From the NCBI GenBank assembly GCA_035541455.1, contig DATKNH010000096.1, forward strand, positions 1 through 34,878: 34,878 bases of DNA. The letters run 5' to 3'. This document shows positions 17,242 through 23,396 of the stretch, in pieces. Under the pieces are notes generated by a model, which made no database searches, was not told where the DNA came from, and worked only from the letters and a program-made list of their open reading frames with translations. The position numbers and the translations under genes were made by a program. Numbering within the stretch: position 1 is the stretch's first letter; each line of letters begins with the position of its first letter. Origin of the DNA: Syntrophorhabdales bacterium (GTDB lineage: Bacteria > Desulfobacterota > Syntrophorhabdia > Syntrophorhabdales > WCHB1-27).

Positions 17242-17946
17242 TCACAGCCCCAGATAAGCCTTCCTGATGTTATCATCCTTCAGCAGGTCTTTACTCTTCC
17301 CTTCGCGCACGATCCGGCCATTCTCCAATACGTAGGTCCGATCGGAAATCTCCATGGCCTGACGAGCATTCTGTTCCACGAGAAAAACCGTCATCCCCTC
17401 ATCGTTAATCTTGCGTATCGTGCGAAACAGCTCGGCGACCACGATCGGCGCCAGCCCCATGGATGGTTCGTCAATGAGAAGGAGTTGCGGCAATGACATG
17501 AGCCCGCGCCCGACCGTCACCATCTGCTGCTCGCCACCGCTCAGCGTTCCCGCCAACTGAGTCTTTCTCTCCTGCAATCTCGGGAAGAGTTCAAATACCC
17601 AGCGGAGCGTCTCGGAAATTTTCTTCCTCGCGTTCGGAAAGTAGGCTCCGAGTTCAAGATTCTCCACGACGGTCATCTCCGGGAAAAGCTTTCTTCCTTC
17701 CGGAATCAGGCTGATCCCCCTCTCCACAATCTTATGCGGTGGCAACTGGTGTATCGGTGTACCGAGAAACTCTATGCGGCCGGAAGCCGGATGCATCATG
17801 CCCATGATGGTGTTTATCAGCGTTGTCTTGCCTGATCCGTTCGAACCGACCATGGTCACCATCTCTTTTGAGGAAATCTCAAGAGATGCGTCCCACAGGA
17901 TTTTAATGTCTCCATACTGGGCTGAGATTGATTCGATCTTAAGCAT
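17242..17946 (-). CDS. livF: Liv-type ABC transporter ATPase (LivF family)
   Basis: A 234-residue ATPase of normal LivF length. The Walker A motif is GSNGSGKT (34-41); the signature LSGGEQQMVTVGRGLM and Walker B LLLIDEPSMGL follow, then the switch His region FLVEQNARQAM typical of LivF. Together with LivG it powers the LivHM permease from the cytoplasmic side. The start lies 10 nt after the livG stop. All catalytic motifs are intact. Confidence 0.95.
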   Translation of the reverse strand: MLKIESISAQYGDIKILWDASLEISSKEMVTMVGSNGSGKTTLINTIMGMMHPASGRIEFLGTPIHQLPPHKIVERGISLIPEGRKLFPEMTVVENLELGAYFPNARKKISETLRWVFELFPRLQERKTQLAGTLSGGEQQMVTVGRGLMSLPQLLLIDEPSMGLAPIVVAELFRTIRKINDEGMTVFLVEQNARQAMEISDRTYVLENGRIVREGKSKDLLKDDNIRKAYLGL

Positions 17947-17956
17947 CTAACGACCT

Positions 17957-18700
17957 TTAAGCCTCTGCGACATTTCCTTCTGTTCCAAGATATGCTTCAA
18001 TGACAGCGCTGTTCTTTGTGATCTGATCTGGTGTGCCTTGGGCTATTAACTCTCCAAAATTGAGTACAAGAATGCGGTCGGAAAGTCCCATCACCGCTTT
18101 CATGATATGCTCGATCATAAAGACAGTGGTTCCGCGATCTCTGATCTGGCGGATGAGATTCATCACTGTTTCAGTTTCTGCCGGATTTAGTCCTGAAATT
18201 GCCTCATCGAGCAGCAAAACCTTGGGATGGGTTGCGAGCGCCCTTGCTATTTCCAGTTGCTTCCTTGCCACCAGCGTCAAATTCTTTGCCGGAGTATTAG
18301 CCTTCTGGAGCAGCCCCGTCAACGCCAGCAACTCCATGCCTTCCTCTTCGACTGAACGCGCTTTCTGTTGTTTTTCTCTATTTCCAAAATAACTGCCCAC
18401 CAGCACGTTCTCATAGACCGTGAGGCTTGAAAAAGGGCGGACAAGCTGGTACGTCCTCGAGATACCCCCGTGACATATCACACGCGCTCCCTTCGAGGTG
18501 ATATCCTCGCGATCGAGCATGACCGATCCCGAAGTGGGAGGGAAGGTGCCGGCGATGATATTGAAAAGCGTCGTTTTACCCGCTCCATTAGGGCCGATCA
18601 GGCCGAGAATTTCTCCTTGCTCGAGACTGAAGGAAATGTCATAGAGCGCCCTCAGACCACCGAAAAATTTTGTGATCTTGCTAACCTCGAGAAGGCTCAT
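17957..18700 (-). CDS. livG: Liv-type ABC transporter ATPase (LivG family)
   Basis: A 247-residue ATPase with the LivG-type GPNGAGKTTLFNIIAG (36-51), Walker B VLLLDEAISGLNPAE and the switch region VFMIEHIMKAVM. The segment where most LivG proteins have a signature like 'LSYGQQRRLEIARAL' reads LTLVARKQLEIARAL, so the conserved Gly-Gln of the ABC signature is absent although the rest of the helix is kept. It pairs with LivF. Its ATG overlaps the stop of the bicupin gene (18697-18700, ATGA), so the bicupin and the transporter are translated from one message. This is an uncommon and informative linkage. Confidence 0.94.
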   Translation of the reverse strand: MSLLEVSKITKFFGGLRALYDISFSLEQGEILGLIGPNGAGKTTLFNIIAGTFPPTSGSVMLDREDITSKGARVICHGGISRTYQLVRPFSSLTVYENVLVGSYFGNREKQQKARSVEEEGMELLALTGLLQKANTPAKNLTLVARKQLEIARALATHPKVLLLDEAISGLNPAETETVMNLIRQIRDRGTTVFMIEHIMKAVMGLSDRILVLNFGELIAQGTPDQITKNSAVIEAYLGTEGNVAEA

Positions 18701-19689
18701 TCACCAACATCGCCCCTAGCAATCGGGAAGTCAGTGAATTTTCCTTCTTTCAAATAGCCCGCCTGCTCGTAGAGATCGAACTGGGGCGGTGAAGCGCAGC
18801 CTGCTGCGTGCATCATCTTGGGCTGATCCTTGCGGCATCCGGTGCCATGTCTGACGGTTGCCGGGGCGTAAATGATATCTCCCTCGGAAACTTCAATCCA
18901 GCGGCTTTCGAGATAGCCCATACCCGCGCCGTCCCAGATCAGAATAGCGTCTTCTGAGATCGGGTGCACGTGCGGCTTGAACGCCACGCCCGGTTTATGA
19001 TGTGCATGATGGAGTCCGCAATTCTTTGCGCCGACGCCCGGCCATATAATGAACTTCATGAGACCACCGTAGCCTCTGAAGGGCGCGCCGCGGTACATGT
19101 TGAATACGCCTCCGCTCTTGGCAACTTCCGCGTAGCCTTTTACCTCGGCTCGCTCGGCTTCCCCAAGCTCATTCTCCTTCATGACGCATTTTGTCGGGAT
19201 ATTATCGGTCAGGCTATTGAGCATGAGGAGATCGATCTGGTTCGTGTTGAACTCCCCTTTCACCATCAGCCCCATTTCCTGGTACCACTCCAGGGGCGAG
19301 GGGCAGACGTAAGAGAGAATGACAAAGTCCTCCTTGGAATCGGGATCATTGCGTGTTGCGTGGACACAGCCGATGGGTGCAAATATCAGATTGCCTGCCT
19401 CAATCTTGACCCATCCCGAGCCGAAGTTCACTTCACCTTTGCCGCGAATGCACGTGACGCTCTCCTCTGAGATCGGATGGCTATGCATGGCATAAGCGCC
19501 TCCTGGCTTGTGGATCAACAGGTGAAAGGAGACCATGCGCGTGCCTACTCCCGGCCATCCTATGAGTCTCGTTACGCAGCCGTTCCCGTTGTCGATGTCG
19601 ATTCCCTCGTTGATGTTGAATATTGCTCCCCGGGTGCGGATTTCCTCTCGTGTCCTGTTGTACCAGTGCGCGGGATCATGTTTGTCCAT
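18697..19689 (-). CDS. Two-domain cupin (bicupin), function unknown
   Basis: A 330-residue protein with two cupin barrels. Domain 1 has HSHPISEE near residue 71 and a second His in APIGCVHA; domain 2 has HVHPISED and APATVRHG. Each keeps the His-x-His, acidic residue and distal His that hold a metal, so both sites could be active. Bicupins of this layout include gentisate-type dioxygenases, oxalate decarboxylases, isomerases and sugar or keto-acid enzymes; a dioxygenase would be odd in an anaerobe. The frame opens at 19707, but the ATG at 19689 has AGGAGG seven bases upstream and is preferred. Overlap with livG suggests it works on the substrate carried by the Liv transporter. Confidence 0.75.
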   Translation of the reverse strand: MDKHDPAHWYNRTREEIRTRGAIFNINEGIDIDNGNGCVTRLIGWPGVGTRMVSFHLLIHKPGGAYAMHSHPISEESVTCIRGKGEVNFGSGWVKIEAGNLIFAPIGCVHATRNDPDSKEDFVILSYVCPSPLEWYQEMGLMVKGEFNTNQIDLLMLNSLTDNIPTKCVMKENELGEAERAEVKGYAEVAKSGGVFNMYRGAPFRGYGGLMKFIIWPGVGAKNCGLHHAHHKPGVAFKPHVHPISEDAILIWDGAGMGYLESRWIEVSEGDIIYAPATVRHGTGCRKDQPKMMHAAGCASPPQFDLYEQAGYLKEGKFTDFPIARGDVGE

Positions 19690-19753
19690 CACAGTTCCTC
19701 CTTGCATACTAAATTATGACAGCGATTAGCCTTCAAGCGCATTTGAGCAAGTT

Positions 19754-20731
19754 CTACTTCATTGCCCCGATCTCTTTGAGATACTTTACGGCCCCCGGGT
19801 GAAAGGGTATGGGAATGCCTTTTGTCACGTCTTCGAGCGACATATCTTTGGCTGACGCATGAATCGCGTAATAGTCTGCTTTGTGTTCGAAGAGATTCTT
19901 CATGATCTTGTAGACAAAGTCGCTGCTCATGCCTTCGTGGGCATAAATGGCCGTGGTGAACCCGAGCACCGGCGTATCCTGTTCCAGACCCTTATAGGAT
20001 TTTGCTTTTATGACGGTTCGATAGTAATAGGGGTGGTCTGTTGTTACCTTCTTCATAATTTTTTCATCCACCGGAACAATCCGGACAGCACGCTGAGTTG
20101 CGAGTTCAGAGTAAGCCGCGACAGGATAGCCCCCCACGAGGATGCCGCCGTCAAGGCTGTCATTCTGAATGCCTTCCACAGTTTCCCTGTAGACAAAATA
20201 GTAAGGCTTGAAATCTTTTTTGGCGATCCCGTATTCCTCAAGAAGATAGAGGGCGGTGTTTGCGGATGTGCTTCCCGGGCCGCCAATACCTATTCGCTTA
20301 CCCCTGACATCAGCCCATGACTTGATAGGAGAATTGGCAGGCACCACGAGATAGACATCCGTGCCGAGCACATACGTGAGCGCTCTTATGCCGGCGAAAG
20401 GCTTTCCTGCGTACTCGTTTTTCCCGTACATCGCGTTCCATGCGTCAACAGTACCAAATAGCCCAAAGCAATCCTTCTTCTGTGCCTCGCGCTGCATCAT
20501 CCGCCGCACTATTTCCATTGATCCCGTCGTGCTTTCGTGTACCATCTTCACATCGGGCAGAAACTTGTTGGTAACAGTAACGACTCCGGCGCCAAGGATG
20601 TAGCCTGTACCACCCACGGCAGGTGTATAAAACGGAACCAGCTCAGTCGCAGCCGTTGCCGCGGGCACAGAGAGCGAGCAGAACACGCATACCGAAAAAA
20701 GAAAAAGCATCACCAGCCGTACCAGTTTCAT
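19754..20731 (-). CDS. TAXI-family TRAP transporter solute-binding protein, without nearby permease
   Basis: A 325-residue exported protein. The signal peptide is MKLVRLVMLFLFSVCVFCSL with a cleavage near PAATA; the mature part opens with FYTPAVGGTGYILGAGVVTV and contains GKRIGIGGPGSTSANTALYLLEEYGI, both typical of TAXI binding proteins. The ATG at 20731 follows GGAGG and was chosen over an in-frame upstream start at 20767. TAXI proteins deliver solutes such as dicarboxylates to a fused DctQM permease, but no such permease is present here; the only DctQ/DctM pair is 17 kb away with its own DctP. It may serve a distant permease, or act as a sensor. A promoter lies just upstream at 20783-20811. 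Confidence 0.88.
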   Translation of the reverse strand: MKLVRLVMLFLFSVCVFCSLSVPAATAATELVPFYTPAVGGTGYILGAGVVTVTNKFLPDVKMVHESTTGSMEIVRRMMQREAQKKDCFGLFGTVDAWNAMYGKNEYAGKPFAGIRALTYVLGTDVYLVVPANSPIKSWADVRGKRIGIGGPGSTSANTALYLLEEYGIAKKDFKPYYFVYRETVEGIQNDSLDGGILVGGYPVAAYSELATQRAVRIVPVDEKIMKKVTTDHPYYYRTVIKAKSYKGLEQDTPVLGFTTAIYAHEGMSSDFVYKIMKNLFEHKADYYAIHASAKDMSLEDVTKGIPIPFHPGAVKYLKEIGAMK

Positions 20732-20782
20732 ACCGACCTCCATTCTCTTTGTGCGATGAGTAGGCACGATACAGATGCGTTA

Positions 20783-20811
20783 ATTAACACCGGGGTAGTG
20801 TGCTTTGTCAA
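20783..20811 (-). promoter_or_regulatory. Probable promoter for the TAXI-bicupin-Liv operon
   Basis: On the minus strand a perfect TTGACA (20806-20811) is followed after 17 bases by GTTAAT (20783-20788; 4 of 6 match). It lies between the OsmC selenoprotein gene and the TAXI gene and would give a leader of about 45 nt. Confidence 0.5.
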
Positions 20812-20830
20812 CGATTATCGATACTTTGTG

Positions 20831-21304
20831 TCATCCTGCGTTTGTATCATGCACCCGTAAATCGTCGCGGATGCGGATACAGCCCAACACGCTCTGAGCC
20901 GCGGGGCACCTTGTGAGGTACGCGGAAAAGGCGTCCTGAGCGTCAGCGGCCTTCTCCGGGTCCAGTTTCAGATGATAGGTGACACGTATTTCGGTAATTT
21001 TTGGTATGTCGTTCACCTTTTCGATGTCTCCTTCGACATCCGCGCTATAAAGGTCTTCGGTCGTGTGTATGCCTTTTCCGGCCAGCAACGTGGCCAGTGT
21101 TCCCATCATTCACCCTGCTGTGGCTGCGACCATATGGTCCAGCGTGGCAGGGTATTCTCGTTCAGTCTCAACGTTGTAGAATCGTTTGATACCTCCGTGC
21201 ACGCCATAGTAGATCGGCTCGTCGAATCCCTCGACTATGGCCTTGCGCGTCGGGCCCTTGACCCGTACGATTTTGATGCGCGAAGTATGAAGTATTTCAC
21301 CCAT
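20831..21304 (-). CDS. OsmC-family protein with selenocysteine at the peroxidatic position
   Basis: Two abutting open frames in the same phase, split by a single TGA at 21110-21112, form one 157-residue OsmC-like protein. The TGA is codon 65 in LDHMVAATAG-Sec-MMGTLATLL, exactly where OsmC/Ohr relatives have their reactive Cys at the start of the central helix. The second conserved Cys is kept (Cys133 in YLTRCPAAQS), with another at 142. OsmC proteins reduce organic or lipid hydroperoxides or handle other thiol chemistry in the cytoplasm; Sec would raise reactivity. A SECIS-like hairpin follows the TGA. The start at 21304 has AGGAG upstream. Sec-containing OsmC-like proteins have been reported from selenoproteome surveys, so the class is known but rarely annotated correctly. 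A pseudogene is the alternative, made unlikely by the exact position. Confidence 0.9.
21078..21112 (-). promoter_or_regulatory. osmC Sec codon (TGA) and SECIS-like hairpin
   Basis: Downstream of the TGA (21110-21112) the mRNA can fold CUGGCCA (21091-21097) onto UGGCCGG (21078-21084), seven pairs including one G-U, around the 6-nt loop CGUUGC. The loop G is the second loop base and lies 21 nt after the UGA, as expected for a bacterial SECIS element read by SelB. Confidence 0.72.
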
Positions 21305-21442
21305 GCTGAACTCCTGACCGCTCCGTTACGAAAAGATGGACGGAAGAGGGAAGACCGCTCACTGCGTTCGCTAGCCAGCACTTGAATCCTAAAACCTCTT
21401 CTTCCGTCTTCTATCTTCTATCTCCTTACTTCTATCTTGCTA

Positions 21443-21537
21443 GTGACGCTTGCGTCACGATCTTTCCCCCCTTCGGGGACTTCGCGTCTTCCTAGTCGCA
21501 CCGTGTGCGACGGTCTTCCGAGTCACGCTTGCGTGGC
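21443..21537. repeat. Array of four short hairpins with a shared linker
   Basis: The 21305-21567 gap first holds a purine/pyrimidine word-type inverted repeat (GGAAGAGGGAAGA near 21341 against TCTTCTTCCGTCTTC near 21398). Then come four consecutive hairpins with different stems: GTGACGC/GCGTCAC (21443-21458), CCCC/GGGG (21468-21478), GTCGCA/TGCGAC (21495-21511) and GTCACGC/GCGTGGC (21522-21537). The spacers are variants of GGTCTTCC. The 17 bases at 21513-21529 recur inverted at 1805-1821. Confidence 0.6.
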
Positions 21538-21567
21538 GGTCGTCCCAGCGCAGCGGTCTGAGTTGTA

Positions 21568-22191
21568 TCACTCGACCAGGTATGGCGATGTGTCTTGACA
21601 CGCGAGGCAAAACTCACCGTCGCTGACCGGGTAACTCTCCTTGCAGCGGGGGCAGACGGCAAAGCCTGCCCTGTGCCGTTTTTCAAGCATGTGACCTGCA
21701 ACACGCACCTGTTGGACGCTGCAAAAGCTTGCTCCCGCTTCCTTGATCTGTCGCAGCAAGAGCTGATCGTCCTGCTCTTTCTTTGGCTTCAGCTTGAAGA
21801 ACCAATTTTTGATCTCTGGCCAGGACTCAAGTTTAACCGGATCGACAAAAACGCGTATTCCCTCGCCACTCCGCTTATCATAAAAAGTCACGGCATAACG
21901 TCCCAGATTGAGCACGGTAAGCCAGCTGTTTCCAACTGTACACGGCGTGAGAAGCTGGACCGCGTCAGGCAAACACTTGGGCGTTTCAACAACTGCGTCA
22001 AAGAGCGCGTCTTCCGGCAGGTGCCGATAGGCGAGGTCCACCATAAAACCTCCTATGAGCACACCCGGCGCCGGATAAGAGTGAAAGGTCCGAACCCGGT
22101 CAACAAATTCCTCAAACGTGTATGAGCGGATAGTAGCCACAGCCTTATCCGGTTGCTTCGGTTTGTGTGATCTATCTTCTTGTCCCTTCAT
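21568..22191 (-). CDS. FmdE-family protein with C-terminal zinc ribbon
   Basis: A 207-residue protein. Residues 20-130 fit the FmdE family (formylmethanofuran dehydrogenase subunit E-like): SYPAPGVLIGGFMVDLAYRH, then VVETPKCLPDAVQLLTPCTVGN and the following LGRYAVTFYDKRSGEGIRVF. The family's first-motif HGH...C is reduced here to FHSYPAPG. The C-terminus is a zinc ribbon, CPRCKESYPVSDGEFCLAC (about 179-197). FmdE proteins accompany molybdenum and tungsten enzymes in many anaerobes, but their exact role is not established. Here the gene lies downstream of the small subunit of a transhydroxylase-type molybdenum enzyme in the same direction, which suggests a role in its cofactor or metal supply. 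The ATG has AAGGAAG upstream. Identification good, function uncertain. Confidence 0.8.
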   Translation of the reverse strand: MKGQEDRSHKPKQPDKAVATIRSYTFEEFVDRVRTFHSYPAPGVLIGGFMVDLAYRHLPEDALFDAVVETPKCLPDAVQLLTPCTVGNSWLTVLNLGRYAVTFYDKRSGEGIRVFVDPVKLESWPEIKNWFFKLKPKKEQDDQLLLRQIKEAGASFCSVQQVRVAGHMLEKRHRAGFAVCPRCKESYPVSDGEFCLACQDTSPYLVE

Positions 22192-22268
22192 CTTCCTTCT
22201 CTTAGCTTATTAATTTTTTTGTTTCAATGAGTTTCGCTGTAATTTCACTTTTCTCGTCCATTGTCCGA

Positions 22269-22316
22269 GCGCATCGCGCGGCCATCCTAGCCCGCTAGGC
22301 ACCCGCAAGGGCGGAG
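22269..22316. repeat. Small hairpin cluster in the gap before the FmdE-like gene
   Basis: The 22192-22365 gap is free of genes and contains several short inverted repeats, for example GCGC-atc-GCGC, CCTAGC-cc-GCTAGG (22286-22299) and CCC-gcaa-GGG (about 22302-22311). Their style matches the array at 21443-21537, with different stem sequences. Confidence 0.4.
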
Positions 22317-22365
22317 GCGAACGTTCTACGTGATTGCGTGACGCGTGCCCTTGACCCCTCGGACC

Positions 22366-23208
22366 CTACAAAAAAATGGTTCCCACATAAACGCTCTGCG
22401 CCAACTCAACGGTGACGCTCTTTGTTTTATGACCATTGTGGACTATACGGAGCGTGTATGTACCGCTGTTTTCTTCGAGGTTGTCAAATTTAAAGTCGCC
22501 GAAGTGATCAGTCGTACACTCGCCTATTTTCTCATTGCCGCTATTCAGGAGCGTTACAGAAGCCCCCTCTGCGCACTCCTCTTTGTCACCGACGCGCAAC
22601 GCCACACTTCCGCCTATGAAGCAGCGCATAAAGCGGTAGAGGTTCTTGTGGAAGGCATGAGGGCTTGTGTTACGCTCAGGCAGATAGGTCTCCAGGTTTT
22701 CTGACTGGATCATCTCATTCACTTCGGTATCGTCTGCGTGACGGAGACTCAATGCTCCCGTGGGGCAGGCCTGTACGCAGCGCGTTTTCTTCCAACCCTC
22801 ATCCAGAAGATGGGCGCAGAGCGTGCATTTCTGCGGTACGTTGAGGACATCGTTCCATTGGATGGCATCGTAAGGGCAGGCTTTCACCACCTGCTTCTGC
22901 CCCTGTGCTTTAGCCGGATCGATGATGACAATGCCGTCTGGTCTCCTTGTGATTGCGTCATCCTTTGCTGCTTTCATACACGGTGCATCCTCACAATGCA
23001 TGCAGGGAACCGGCAGGTAGGCCACGTCGATAAAAGGAAATTCCCCCCGCTCCTTCCGCTCGATGCGTATCCAGCTTGAACCCTGCCCCGGCATGGGTGC
23101 TGCATAGCCGGGCCATTCATTGTCAACGTGCTCGTCTTTGCAGGCGAGAAAGCAGTTGTTACAGTTCTCGCATTTCTCCACGTCAACGACTAGATACCAG
23201 TTCTTCAT
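22366..23208 (-). CDS. Transhydroxylase/resorcinol hydroxylase-type Fe-S small subunit
   Basis: A 280-residue protein close in length and layout to the small subunit of Pelobacter acidigallici pyrogallol-phloroglucinol transhydroxylase (about 274). It has exactly twelve ferredoxin-type cysteines for three 4Fe-4S clusters: 13, 16, 19, 23; 69, 72, 77; 111; and 128, 131, 144, 148. Related DmsB/NrfC subunits have sixteen; here Ala replaces a cysteine after 77 and the fourth cluster is lost. After residue 198 comes an all-beta domain (SVALRVGDKEECAEGASVTL, then FGDFKFDNLEENSGTYTLRI) like the transthyretin-like third domain of that enzyme. It partners the large subunit encoded upstream, 188 bp away. 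No signal peptide, so cytoplasmic. Resorcinol hydroxylase RhS is the nearest alternative. Confidence 0.88.
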   Translation of the reverse strand: MKNWYLVVDVEKCENCNNCFLACKDEHVDNEWPGYAAPMPGQGSSWIRIERKERGEFPFIDVAYLPVPCMHCEDAPCMKAAKDDAITRRPDGIVIIDPAKAQGQKQVVKACPYDAIQWNDVLNVPQKCTLCAHLLDEGWKKTRCVQACPTGALSLRHADDTEVNEMIQSENLETYLPERNTSPHAFHKNLYRFMRCFIGGSVALRVGDKEECAEGASVTLLNSGNEKIGECTTDHFGDFKFDNLEENSGTYTLRIVHNGHKTKSVTVELAQSVYVGTIFL

Positions 23209-23254
23209 TTCGCACCTCGCACATCAGCCCACATTAGCGGGGCTCACGTCGCCC

Positions 23255-23315
23255 CCTCCCAGTGGCAAAGCCACTTGGAGCCTCCCCTCCACCCTTCAGC
23301 CGCTCCGAGCGGCTG
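23255..23315. repeat. Two strong hairpins between the large and small subunit genes
   Basis: The 23209-23396 gap contains AGTGGC-aaa-GCCACT (23261-23275), which extends outward with one mismatch, and CAGCCGCTC-c-GAGCGGCTG (23297-23315). Such stems between co-transcribed subunit genes could affect mRNA stability or attenuate the small subunit. They also resemble the hairpin arrays elsewhere in the window. Confidence 0.5.
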
Positions 23316-23396
23316 TGGGTACCCGGGAGCCGTGCTCGCTAGTGAAGAGTGTCTGTCCTCACTCACCATGTCCCCGGTTGTCATAAGACGTTAACA

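Noticed and set aside
18697-19689. Calling the bicupin a gentisate 1,2-dioxygenase
   Set aside because: Only the double-cupin layout is shared. An O2-dependent ring-cleaving enzyme does not fit the anaerobic context, and specific gentisate residues could not be confirmed.
20831-21304. OsmC as a pseudogene or a frameshifted pair
   Set aside because: The two halves are in the same frame, the only interruption is a TGA at the reactive-Cys position, and a SECIS-like hairpin follows. Recoding explains it better.
21305-23396. Possible CRISPR array or tRNA cluster in the hairpin-rich gaps
   Set aside because: Hairpin stems differ from one another and there are no fixed-length repeats with unique spacers, no cas genes, and no tRNA cloverleaf with a T-loop.
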